From Eucalyptus grandis (taxonomy: Eukaryota > Streptophyta > Magnoliopsida > Myrtales > Myrtaceae), in NCBI RefSeq assembly GCF_016545825.1, contig NC_052616.1:2790001-2854000 (forward strand): 64,000 nt of DNA, given 5' to 3'. The notes under the pieces were generated by a model that saw only the letters and a list, made by a program, of their open reading frames with translations, did no database searches and had not been told where the DNA came from. The position numbers and the translations under genes were made by a program. Positions 51,714-62,367 of the stretch are shown here, one piece after another. The stretch's first letter is position 1, and the number at the start of each line of letters is the position of its first letter.

Positions 51714-52178
51714 CTAATTTTCTTGAGCATAGAAGTCGATGATCTCCTCCACGTTCAGCTGGAACAGCGACGGCCAGTCGTTGTGCATCAGCCACAGCAT
51801 GTGCTCGAACAAGATTGCGTCGACGTCAATGAAGATCACCCTCTCCCTCCGCTCGCGCCGCTTCCTCGCATCGGAACCTCTTCCGCCCTCTTTTCTCGTG
51901 ACGGCGTCGATCAGTACCCTAAACGGGTTCTCCTCGAGCACATATGCATCGACCAAGAACTCCCTCCTCTCCTTCCCCACCACCACGGTCACAGGGCCGT
52001 CAGGCTCGCCCAGCCCGTCCTCGACGAGTTGTTGGTAGCGCAGCCTTGATCCCGAGCACCGCCGGCTCAACAAAGCGACCGGCCGTACCAAGCAATCCAT
52101 GAAATACCACGCGACGGATAACTTTTGTGCGAGGGCAAGAGGAGCTTTTGAAGTCGGGATGAAGGAAGAGATGTGCAT
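51714..52178 (-). CDS. SAUR-like auxin-responsive family protein
   Basis: An intronless frame of 154 codons from the ATG at 52178. The core VTVVVGKERREFLVDAYVLE, then NPFRVLI, VIFIDVDAILFEHMLWLM and a terminal IIDFYAQEN match a plant SAUR-like subfamily. The true start is probably the inner ATG at 52100 (MDCLVRP, 128 residues). A TATA-like TTATATATAT lies at 52190-52199, only about 12-20 bp upstream of the first ATG, so that ATG would fall before the expected transcription start. A basic insert (GSDARKRRERRERV) splits the core. SAUR proteins are small and usually linked to auxin-responsive growth; the role of this subfamily is not known to me. Codon use is GC-rich compared with the flanks. 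Confidence 0.85.
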   Translation of the reverse strand: MHISSFIPTSKAPLALAQKLSVAWYFMDCLVRPVALLSRRCSGSRLRYQQLVEDGLGEPDGPVTVVVGKERREFLVDAYVLEENPFRVLIDAVTRKEGGRGSDARKRRERRERVIFIDVDAILFEHMLWLMHNDWPSLFQLNVEEIIDFYAQEN

Positions 52179-52189
52179 GCAGGATCAAC

Positions 52190-52199
52190 TTATATATAT
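52190..52199 (-). promoter_or_regulatory. TATA box of the SAUR-like gene, deciding its start codon
   Basis: The minus strand reads ATATATATAA here. Transcription should start about 30 bp downstream, near 52165, which favours translation from the ATG at 52100 over that at 52178. Confidence 0.5.
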
Positions 52200-53736
52200 G
52201 GTACAGTTAGAGAGGGAGAAGAATGAGTAAAGGGTTGAAATGGGGTTTCGTAGATTCTGGAGGAAAAAGCGTGTGGAGAGAGCATTGTTAAATCGGGAGC
52301 GAAAGGGAAGGCCTTTTTTTATAATGAGGAAGGAGATTATTTTACAAGCCTTTGACAAGGTCTCCTCTTGAATTGGCCAGCTAACGGCTAGTGAGAGAGG
52401 CAGAGACAGAGACAGAGACAGAGAGTACGTAGGTAATATCCCTACGCAGATTGTTGTTGGCCGAAGAGGAGGGGGGCGTTGGAGTGAGAATTAAGCATCT
52501 GCTGGAGCGGGGAGGTAGGAATTAGAATAAGACGGCCGACTAGAGAGGGCGGGAGAGAGGACGAGTGGAGTGCTCTTTAATGCATGAATTCATCAGTAGT
52601 TGAAAATAACTCATTGGGAATACCAGTCCAAGACTCTCAAGTCGATGCCGCGAATCGGGTTCGATTCCTTACCGTCGATGTGAACAGTCGATCTACCTAT
52701 CTCCATAAGACCGATGACTCTAATGAGGTGGATTCGATCTTAAGTGAGATAAAGATCGACCTGAACCGCGAACTCTAGAAAACTAGGGATGCCTGAGGCA
52801 AAACCGGAGCTCCACATGGGTAGGTAGTAGTAGTAGTTGAAAGATCATATCAATAGTACTGTATAATCTACCCATCCCTTCACATGGCCCCGGCTTCGCT
52901 TACTTTGGAGTCCCTAAACAAATAAGCATCCTCCTGTGTTGGTCAGACATTAGATCTTTAATCACTTTAGAGGACCCTGACTATTGCTGCTTCCTAGTTT
53001 ACAGTAGTCCCCTCACATTTTCAAAAACTCATAAAGCGTGGTGGAGTAGAATGTCGCATGCGATTGTATATCGGTCACATTAGACCACCTGTGACCGCGG
53101 GAACAAGTGCATATCCACAGATTCGAACTCTAACTCTCAATAATCGCTTGACCGGCAATTCCTACTAGTGACTCATCGAATTTACCGATGACCAAGCTTC
53201 CACACGCTTAAAAGCATAGGCGCTGCAAGCCTTCAGTGCTTTGTTTATGTCTTCAGGACCGCACTGATGCGGCAACTGAATGTACATAACTGTTCATTCT
53301 CAGCTCGCCAAGGTTCTATTGCTAAAGCCATGCACGAGGACAAATTGCCAGAAGCCATCTCTGAGAGTTACCTAGAGCAAGAAATTAAAGTACTCCCAAC
53401 AAAAAACCACCAATTGAAACAAGAAACCAGAGATGGGAAGTAATTGCCGAAACAAGCAAAGAATCCTCAAGAAAATGCTTCCCATGCTATCAACTATCAA
53501 CAACAGCACCATGTTCCGATAAGATTCAAATTAACAAACCCCCAGTAACCAAGTTCAGAAAGAGAATAAAGACTAAACAAGAAATAAAATGGAGTCGACG
53601 AGAGGATGCCTCATTAAGATGTCATTTGGGTGATGCCTGCCAAGTTGGCCTAATGTATATATATCTGCGGCTACGATGAACAATGATCTCAAGTTGAGTA
53701 GTACCCAGAAAGCCAGTTATATCTCAGTTAACTTCT
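52200..53736. other. Intergenic stretch between the SAUR-like and AHL13-like genes
   Basis: Contains a short GACAGA/CAGAGA repeat at about 52395-52421 and a 64-codon frame at 52584-52778 that I do not believe is a gene. A GGTTCGATTCC word at about 52659 resembles a tRNA B-box but has no partner A-box or cloverleaf. The right end holds the 3' UTR of the AHL13-like gene. Confidence 0.45.
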
Positions 53737-56700
53737 TCAGTGAGGAGTTTGGCCAGCCCACAGATGGTGGTACATCTGCATATTGTGGATCGGCTGGCTA
53801 GTGTTGTTGTAGATTCCGGTAGGTCGGTGATTAATTGGGCTATTGCCATTTTCATCAGATGAATCGGCCGATGCTCCGTCAGAGGGGGGGCTCACTGCTG
53901 TTCCAGCTGTACCAAAGTTCAACATATGGGATTGTGGACCCTGTGGCGTTGGAGAAGCGTCGGACTTGAGAGCACTTGAAGATGCTTTCTTTGAATTTGC
54001 AAGGAAGCTTCCAACAATAACCTGTCACACAATTTGGAAAGAAGTAATGAGAGAAATATGTATCGACAACATGGTTTCACCGTAGCAGGGCATTTTCTAA
54101 GTTTCACTCCACCTAATTTTCGACGGGGTAGTAACTATTCTTCTCCTCCCAATTCCTATCTTAATGATCCAGGACATGGAAGAACAAATTTCCCTGACTT
54201 TTGTGGACACATAGAGAGAGCAATAAGTTCTTCAAGAACTGGTTAACTTTTAATTGTTCTAGTGAGACCTTTCCCCAAGCAATGCCCCTGTTCTGGGATA
54301 AACAGATTACATAACAATAAAACATGGATGGGACTTTGCCTTTCCACTCTGAACAATGCAATCTTTTCTCAAGAATTATGTAAATTGACTTACCTGTACA
54401 GGTGTAGCGGCAATTAGCAATCCCGCAACCCCTCCACCGAGCACTCGACCATCTGGACCTGCTAATGACACACTTAATGCACCAGCTCTGCTGCGACCAC
54501 TTTCATTTTCTGGACACAGGAAGGATCCAGATAGACAGATTATCTCAAATCGGCCCTGAAAGTTGTCAAAGAGAGAAGGGCAAGTCATATGTGATGCTAA
54601 AAGAAATTCAAAGTCTGAGATGCTTTCAGAATAGTCCAGAAAACTATTCTACAAAGGACCAAGGATCACTCAATCATTTAAGAATTAACAGCACCAGTGA
54701 CAATGAAAAATTCTTACATCATGAATTGACATTGAAGTTGCTCTTTTGAAGCTTTAAAAGAAAATCCTTAAATCAGTATGAGATCATCAGTTGTGATGCT
54801 TCAAAAGGCGTAAGGAATTAATTTTAGGCATCAACATGAATAGTTGACAATACTGGGGAAAGCGATGCTTGAAATACAAAGAATATTCACTCGAATTATC
54901 TAGTCCCAAGGCAAATAGCGACTGGAACATCTATAGGTCTTAAAGCCAACGTACAGTCAGGAGACAAACGGCACATTAACATTAGTCAGCAAGGGCTGCC
55001 CAATGAACTACAGAAACAACCGACTAAGTAACAAGTAGAATTGTCTAGCAAATCTGATTCACAAAGACAACCGTCAGTCATATGGAAGGCCTCCCCCATG
55101 AAGACAGAGCAAGTACTCTTTTGATGAACTGAACAGAAACGGATGAAGATGGTAGATGGCAAAAGGTCAGTCAAAACATCCAAAATTCTCAATGCCACTG
55201 CATTAGACATCAAGCCTGTCGCATTATAATCTCAATAGTCATGCAACATACAGTCAGAAAAGTTTCGTGCATGTTGTGAAGTAGCACCTCAAGCATTCCA
55301 TAACATTATTGAAATGTTTGGAGCAAATAGTATTGACCTGCATCAACTGACTAGGCAACGATGAACCAATCATTGCATCAACTGCTCTAGAGTGTCAGGT
55401 CAGCAATTGCACATATAACAGAAAGCAAACTTTAGAGAGAAAACATTGCCAAAATCCAGGTTCACTATATCGCTCTCTCATCCTCAACTATTTTGTCTCT
55501 TCAACTTTCCCTAAAAGCCCACAAATGTTTTATCCCCGTAATGTTAAAAACGCAAAGAGCAAAAAGCAATTCGCTAGAGAATTATCAACTAGTGGTGGAG
55601 ACGTCACCAATCGTGGAAAATTTTGGCATGTTATACATCCTTGACTTTTCCCTTTTTTTTTACTATTGATCTTATCAACCAACCAACCAAAAAGAAGAAA
55701 TCTTGTCAGTCACTGTCACATTTTTTTTTACCTATTTGCAAAAGAATCCCTATCCTTCCTCAAAAGTCCATCTACAGCATGCACAAGTATGTTGCTCAAT
55801 AAAGTACCATATCTAGAAATAAATCCATCAAATCCTGGTTCCCAACTGAACTAATATTAAATTCATATGCACCCCTAACTTGTTTCCTAATTCAGATTCA
55901 ACAGTATAGATTATAGACTTCTATTATTCTCCAATGACTAGCACATCAATACTCAAGGAACTTCTATCTGAGGATTTTAGGTTCTCTCACCAACACACTA
56001 TTTCCGCTCTTCCTCATCATTATCAAAGTAGCAACATCTCTAGTGTTGAAAGAGTTTTCTTTTACCCATGTAAGCATTTAGCAACTAAGACAAATGTACT
56101 CTATGTTTGTGTCTATATCATGCTACTTACGAAAGACTGGCTAATTAGGCAAGAACATGAAGATCACCTCATATGTCACAGTTCCACCATTCATTGCTGG
56201 CTGCTTGAGGGTTACATTGCAGATAGCTCCACTTGCTGAGAGAATACAAATTGTACGGGGTCCTTGCAATGAAAAGGCCATAATTTTAGAGGCTACGTCC
56301 TGCAAATCCAGAAAAATATAGCTGAGGACCAGAGTATCTCTATTTGGAACTATGGATTTCTGCTAACAACAAAGAGAAAGCAAATAGGTACTTAGTGCAA
56401 GCATTATTTGTGCAAAATTAAATGATTAGATTCTACATTGCATTGTCAAAAGGAAAAATTAGCAGAAATGAAGTCTAAAATTCTCCATTATGATTCGGAC
56501 TTCATCAGAAAACAAATCTAGCAAAAACCGTTTGGCTAATCAGCTTTAAAGACTTGAATTATAGCATGATTATGTCAATAAGAAAATATTTTGTCTGGAG
56601 TCAGAGAAGCATTAGAAACCAGCATAGTGGCTTAGAATCCTCCAATATCAGAATGCTATTGACAAGTCTTATGAATGAGAAGTGTCCAATTTAGACTCTA

Positions 56701-58515
56701 ATAAAAATTATCCATTACAAAACCCTACTATGCCATCCAGGAGCACCTAAACAAAGGCACTATACGAGCTCACAATTGTGTGGGCATGCACAAGAGAGAG
56801 TATAGCATCAGAACCTCATATATGCCATCTAATGGCACCTAAATGAAGATACCCAGCACTTATGGGTGCATCGGCACACACATAAGAGAGGAACTTACAA
56901 TGGAAAAGAGGACCTCATTTATTGTAGTGCTGTTGGAAACGATATATAACAATTCTCCCAATAAAAAAGGAAAAAAAAACACTAAATTGACTTCATTGAA
57001 AATGATCTATAATGACTGCACGCTCCTATGATTAATCTTTATTATTGGCACATGATCCATCACTCTAAATTAATCCTTTTCCAGTTTGCATAGATGAGAT
57101 GAAACACCTTATGATTGATGGATCATGTGCCAATAATAAAGATTAATCATAGGAGCGTGCGGTCATCATATATCATCTTCAATGAAGTTAATTTAGAGTT
57201 TTTCTTTTTTCTTCTCTTGGGAGAATTGTTATATATTATTTCCAACATGAGGTTCTCCTTTCCATGGAAAGAGCCTCTCTCATGTGTGTGCCGACGTGCT
57301 CATAAGATTCACTTGATCGATTATAGCCTATTGGCATCCCTATATAGACAAACAAAAAAGAGGACAGCTGGGCTACTTCCATCTACAAAGTATACCGGAA
57401 CTTCGGGCTTCTCAATCAAGCTAATCACCTACATTCATCTAAAACTTCAAATCAAAAAACCAGGACGAACATCAAACTAAAGAAACACTCTTCGCCAAAG
57501 ACACAGTAGTTAAGAAACTCCAGAACAATCAGCATTGCATCAGCACAAACAAGAGAAAGATTACTGCTTGTCGCGCTCATAACTGCACCACCATCAAGAA
57601 CATCCAAAAACTACACACATCAGAACCCTAGTGCAGCTGAAATTCAGTCACCACATTCTTCTCTATTCAAAACAAAACAAAACAAAAAAATCCACATACC
57701 TCACCAGCGTCGACATGGATCACATGCGGAGTGAAACCAACTCCACCAGCTCCTGCCACCATAAAACAAAACTCAGATCAACATTCGTCAAGATCAAACC
57801 TTTACATTCAAAACCCAGAACATACACGAGAATGCTCAACCCAACCGACTCCCGCGATCCACCAAAAACTGCAAAAGAGAAAAGAATCACCTAAAGCATC
57901 CATTTGCTTCTTCCCCATCCCAGGTGGCCTCCCTCTGTGCTTCTTAGACTGCGGCTCGGACGAGCCCGTGAGGTTCCCATCACCTCCGCCGCCGCTGGTT
58001 CCTCCGCCACCGCCGCCGCCATGGTGGTGGTGATGATGATGATCCCCGCCGGAGGAGGAGTGCACCGAGGCGGGCCCGAGCCCTAGGGCAATGTTGCCCT
58101 CGGGAGTGTACTTCCTGGGCCTCCCACGCTTCTTCTTGGCCGGCTCGATGGAGAAACCGCCGGGCCTCAGCCCCGACTGCGACGATCCGTCGTAAATGCC
58201 GCCGGCATTACCGAGGGCATCCATCCCCCCCTCCTGCTGCGCCGCCTGCTGATGCTGCTGATGCTGCTGCTGCTGCTGCTGCTGCTGCTGGGGCGGCGGC
58301 GGGGGGTGCGGCCCGGAGGCCACCATGGAGTTGAAGGGGAAGCGGTGCTGCATCATGACCGCCGACGAATTGGGGTTGATCAGGTGTTGCGGCGGCTGCT
58401 GCTGCTGCTGCTGCTGCTGGGTCGGTGCCTGTTGGGGGCCGCCGGTGGGGTAGGAGCCGGTGGACCCCACGACCCCCACCATCCCGGGTGGCGGTGGCGC
58501 GTCCCTTGAGTCCAT
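53737..58515 (-). CDS. AHL: AHL13-like AT-hook protein (clade B, two AT-hooks plus PPC domain)
   Basis: Five exons join in phase on the minus strand: 58515-57891, 57752-57700, 56299-56168, 54555-54394 and 54021-53737, giving 418 residues. It begins MDSRDAPPPPGM and has two AT-hooks, KKKRGRPRKY (R130 on) and KKHRGRPPG (R194 on). These are followed by the PPC/DUF296 domain (about 212-330): GFTPHVI, CILSASGAICNVTLKQP, GRFEIICLSGSF, GRVLGGGVAGLL, VIVGSF. The tail ends MQMYHHLWAG, as in AHL10 and AHL13. AHL proteins are nuclear, bind AT-rich minor grooves and form trimers. The N-terminus carries two poly-Gln runs and adjoining poly-His and poly-Gly. The 1400-bp intron 2 contains a long inverted repeat. 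AHL8 or AHL10 is the alternative orthologue. Confidence 0.94.
56859..57306. repeat. Long inverted repeat (fold-back) inside AHL13-like intron 2
   Basis: Left arm 56859-57065 and right arm 57113-57306 are inverted copies of about 195-205 bp separated by a loop of about 47 bp. The inner 70 bp match almost completely, with shared words such as GGATCATGTGCCAATAATAA and GAGCGTGC. The outer part is interrupted by small indels but pairs again at GGGAGAATTGTTATATAT and the terminal CGGCACACACAT. The intron transcript could form a long hairpin. No transposase and no target-site duplication were recognised; it may be a MITE. Confidence 0.85.
58255..58290 (-). repeat. CAG-type triplet repeat coding poly-Gln
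   Basis: CTG triplets on the plus strand (CAG on the coding strand) encode a Gln run in AHL13-like exon 1. A second run lies at about 58398-58420. Both are prone to length change. Confidence 0.85.
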
Positions 58516-58815
58516 CAGGTGCTCCCGCTTCGAGAATTCCCCTCTTTGATCTGCGGAAAGTTGGCCCCTTTTTCAGTCTTCCGGTTTGGGGCGGGGGTGT
58601 TGCAGGAAGGTGGGTTTCTCGGGTGGCTAAAGGTGAGATTTTTATTGTTGGGAAGCGAAGAGAGGGAAATGGGCAGCGTGAATGCAGGTGGGTTTTTTGG
58701 TTTTCTGAACTCTCTCTCTCTCTAACCTTCTCTCTCTTTTTTAATCAAGCTTGAAAGTAGAGACCCTACTTCTACTTTCGATGAGAGAGATAGAGAAGGG
58801 AGGAGATTGGGGCGG

Positions 58816-58825
58816 TTTTATATAG
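58816..58825 (-). promoter_or_regulatory. TATA box of the AHL13-like gene
   Basis: The minus strand reads CTATATAAAA. Transcription would start near 58790, giving a 5' UTR of about 275 nt that includes (GA)n-type tracts at about 58709-58738. Confidence 0.55.
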
Positions 58826-59129
58826 TGGGGGAAGGGCAAGATGAATAGGTAGGGTTTTAAATACATTGCCAGTTTGGGGTGTCTTTGGTGTGGATTCTCT
58901 TGGGGGATTTGGCTTCTTAATCTTTTGGTCATTAGATCCATTTGGTGCTTCAATGTCCTATGTCTACAGCATAGACACAGGGGTGGTGCTGCCCAATATC
59001 TAAAAAGCCCAAACAGCCAAATCTACTATCTTGACCAAACTCATACGTGCTTGGCCGTGACCGATCGCAATTACCATTTCAATCTTATCCCTAAAAATTT
59101 GCACGCCTCTCTAATCCATCCACACATGC

Positions 59130-60135
59130 TGCCATTAGATTCATGTTTTTCCCCCCTCATCCGGCATGACTTATTAGGGAATTCTTGCATGCATCGAACC
59201 GGATCGTGAGTGGCCATTAATTTCGGTTTTTCTCCCCCGTTCAATGTGGCTCATTTGGAGAAAGAGAAATTTGCATGTGTGTGCCGAAACTCATATCGGG
59301 CTCCATAATTAAGGACTGTTCATTTTGATTTTTCCTGGTTCGACTTAGGTTCATTTTGGAAATACTTGCATAGCCGAATTTGTACATACACAATCATTAA
59401 CAATCGGTAATTCCGGTTTTTCCCTCGTTTGACGGCACTTATTTTCGTAATAATTTTGTGTGCTTCAAACTTTATACATGCTTAATTGTCAAAAAGAATT
59501 CGCAATTTCAAATTTTCCCCATTCTTATATAGAAATATTTCGTACACATTGAACTCGTAAGTGCTTAATAAACAAAGAATACTTTATCCTAATTCAGATG
59601 TAGCTCAATAGTCATGGACTATCAATTTCAAATTTTCCTCATTCGACATGGCTTATATGGAAAAAATTGTACATGTCCAACTCGTGTGTGCTCAATCATT
59701 TACCAATTGTTAGTTTCGATTTTTCCTCGTTCGACCTAACTTTATTTGGAAAATGCTTTCTTCTTCTTCTTCTTTTGGTAAATGTAAGAATATATAAATA
59801 GCTATAAACCAATGTACATAAGATCGGCACCAAAAACTTTCACTCAAAGTGACAACAGATCAGAATGAGTGGAAGGGAGCCGATATAAAAAGAAAACTCC
59901 CTAAAAGAAGCGGGAGACCAAAACAAAGACAAAAACACAGGCTAACTTTATTTGGAAAATACTTTTGCATCCTCCGAACCTGCACATGCTCGATTGTTAA
60001 GTGAATCCTCAATTTCAATTTTCCCTCATTTGATATCGCTTATATGAAAAAAAAAAAAAACTCCAACCGCTAAGTGCTCAATGAATAAAAGATGAAATTT
60101 CAGTTTTCCCTTCTTCAACGTTGCTCATATGAAAA
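59130..60135. repeat. Degenerate tandem repeat of about 92 bp, about nine copies
   Basis: A core resembling TTTTTCCTCGTTCGAC followed by a GGCTTATATGGAAAA-type block recurs near 59145, 59228, 59322, 59417, 59507, 59628, 59719, 60018 and 60107. Most intervals are 83-95 bp once a small insertion at 59755-59941 is subtracted. Each copy also carries a CTCGTACATGCTCAAT-type block. It lies about 0.3 kb or more upstream of the AHL13-like promoter. Copies are strongly diverged, so the array is old. Confidence 0.72.
59755..59941 (-). mobile_element. Short retroposed fragment with 19-bp target-site duplication
   Basis: An insert of about 187 bp is flanked by identical CTAACTTTATTTGGAAAAT at 59736-59754 and 59942-59960. 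On the minus strand it ends in an A/G-rich tail (AAAAGAAGAAG). The interior shares the GTGACAA..GAGTGGAAGG block with the 3' part of the LINE fragment at 46.2 kb, so it is either a very short 5'-truncated copy of that LINE family or a SINE using its tail. Confidence 0.78.
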
Positions 60136-60417
60136 GTTTTTTTGGAACAAATTCTAAATTACATTCCTTACGAGTAGGAATTTCTTGAACTGTTTGGTCA
60201 ATTACATATTAGGCATAACTCATCCAATGATTCGTTCCCACTAGACATATCAATTACGGAAATTTGATGTCATCGATTATAATACCATTTATGAAATTAA
60301 AAAAACTTTATCCTTATCACTCATCTATTAACCACTTTCATTTGGAGATCTTTCTTACTGAAGTAGATGGTCGCGATATTAACTTTTTTGGAAGATTTAA
60401 TCCATCATTTCGAGAAA

Positions 60418-60885
60418 TCGAAATAGTTACCTAAGAAATCTAAAAGGTCAATTGTTTTCTAGTTACGTATTATGCTCGGGTGGCAACGTCCCTTTTTTTT
60501 ATGCCTAATTGCTAGATTGGATTATCCCAAAGGTCACAATGTAATAAATGCTGGTCAAACTGCTCGTTATAGAAAGAGTATCTAGAATGGACATTAATGA
60601 GAAAGATCTGATCTCTTCGGATATAACTAGGAAGAACATTAACAGATGGCCATATTTTCCTATGTGAAAGATATAAAAATATTATTTAAAAAAAAAAAAT
60701 CGAAATGGTTACTTGTATTGCAGTTGCAGACTATGCTTGGGAGGCAATGTCCCATTTTGGCCCTAATTGCTAGTTTGGGTTCTTTTTGCAAAGATCACGA
60801 TGTAATAATTGTTGTCAAACTGCTCATTATGAAAAAAAAAAAAAAAATCTAGAAGGAACATCAACTAGAAAGATGATGCCTCTTG
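60418..60885 (+). repeat. Tandem duplication, period about 282 bp
   Basis: Two copies, about 60418-60625 and 60700-60885, share blocks in the same order: TCGAAAT.GTTAC, TATGCT.GG.GGCAA.GTCCC, CCTAATTGCTAG, AAAG.TCAC.ATGTAATAA, GTCAAACTGCTC.TTAT and TCTAGAA. Identity is moderate. No coding content was recognised. Confidence 0.7.
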
Positions 60886-61168
60886 GGATGCCAATAACCA
60901 GGATGAAGTAGTGCCTCGAGAGAGTATGAGAGGAGAAATAAGCGATTCCAGGGAACTTGAATGCCCGGACATTTCCTAGCGAGCATTGTTTCGAGCCCAT
61001 GAGCCATAACTTTCTATCCCATCCCGATATGAAGTGGATACTTAAGACCTTTCATGCACTAATATCTATCAGTGAAAGACCACCCCAATATTATAAGTAC
61101 TAAATTATCAAGAAAATATGAAAAACAATTTTCGAGTGGAAAATGATAAAATGTATGGCATTTATGCT

Positions 61169-61372
61169 TCATTTGTTTTATGGAAAAAGAGTGATTCGAA
61201 TAATAACATTACAAAAACATTTTGCTTGTATCATTTATAAAAATAAAAGAACGAAAAGAATTTCCGCCATCCACAAAAAAAAAAATTATTTAAACATAAA
61301 TTATTTTTAATAATGAAATATTTTTATTGATTAATTATTTCAAGCTATTCATTTTAGGAGAATGTTTTTCGG
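61169..61372. mobile_element. MITE-like fold-back element, copy 2
   Basis: Diverged relative of the element at 31.02-31.25 kb. It begins ATTTGTTTTATGGAAAAAG and has the same middle words (CCACAA, AATAATGAAATATTTTT) and a right arm with TATTCATTTTAGGAGAATG. The arms pair less well than in copy 1. Confidence 0.5.
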
Positions 61373-62039
61373 CTCTAAGTTGTCTTATTCAAATTTTTTA
61401 GCAATTTTTCTATTAATCTTTTGGAGATTCCTAGTTGCATCTCAAGTCCCTTCACATCTGCGTATATTTTAATCAGGGCAGGAAACTGGAGGAGGGGCCA
61501 GGCAGGTAAAAGTGAATCCAAAGCGCCGATCTTTGCCCTAACGCTTGCTTAAAGGCATCATAAGTCAAACTTGTCATGCCAAATTCAAACATAAAGGTGA
61601 CAGCTTTTGGCCTCTCCCAAGTCACCCCTTTTTCAAGATTCTGGTTGCATCAAGTCGATGGGGGACCCAATGGTACCCCTTTTTCCCTCCTGTTTCGCAA
61701 GAACGAAATGTGGACCGTCCAAATCAACTAAGGCCCAGCGACCAAAGCTCCGTTCCCACAAGAACTGCCCCAGAACCGGCCAATTCAATCCGGTTCGGTC
61801 CGCTTCTTTTGCTCACCCCTGCTGCACACCGGATCGGCCCTTTTCACTCATCTGTTTCCGGGGACACCGAGATTCCACCATCGATTCACTCGTGCAAGAG
61901 ACTATATGAAAAGATCAAGCACGTAGGAGAGAGGACGAGATGAAAGAACTGCAAGAACTTCAGGATACAATGTTACCGCACTAAAGCCTTACGCAAGTGA
62001 GTGGAAGACGAAACAATGACAAATAACACAACCGATTCT
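61373..62039. other. Intergenic stretch downstream of AP2M
   Basis: A short stretch with two overlapping frames (about 61.55-61.94 kb) that show no domain. Part of it may be distal 3' sequence of AP2M. Nothing definite is seen. Confidence 0.4.
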
Positions 62040-62367
62040 CGTCGCTTACATGAATAAATCAATGTACAATTCCAAGCTCCAGAAGTTAATAAGACCTGAC
62101 CTACAAGCGCGATTCAAAACGTCCCTGTGACGAAAGATAAAGCCTTTACAACCACAAATTAACAACAGTAAACCATATTTGACAGGCTCATATTTGAAAA
62201 ATGGAAAATTCCTCCGCAGGACAATTGAGCAGAAAGCAAGGCAAATCGTATTCTGCTGCTCAAGGATAACCAAGCTTTCCACTCTCGACGGCACTCCACT
62301 TGACAATTTCTCATAATTTCTGCTGCTACTCCAATGCTTATGAGCTCCGAGGCAGCAATACAAATGC

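Noticed and set aside
52650..52670. GGTTCGATTCC word resembling a tRNA B-box
   Set aside because: No A-box, no acceptor stem and no cloverleaf can be drawn around it.
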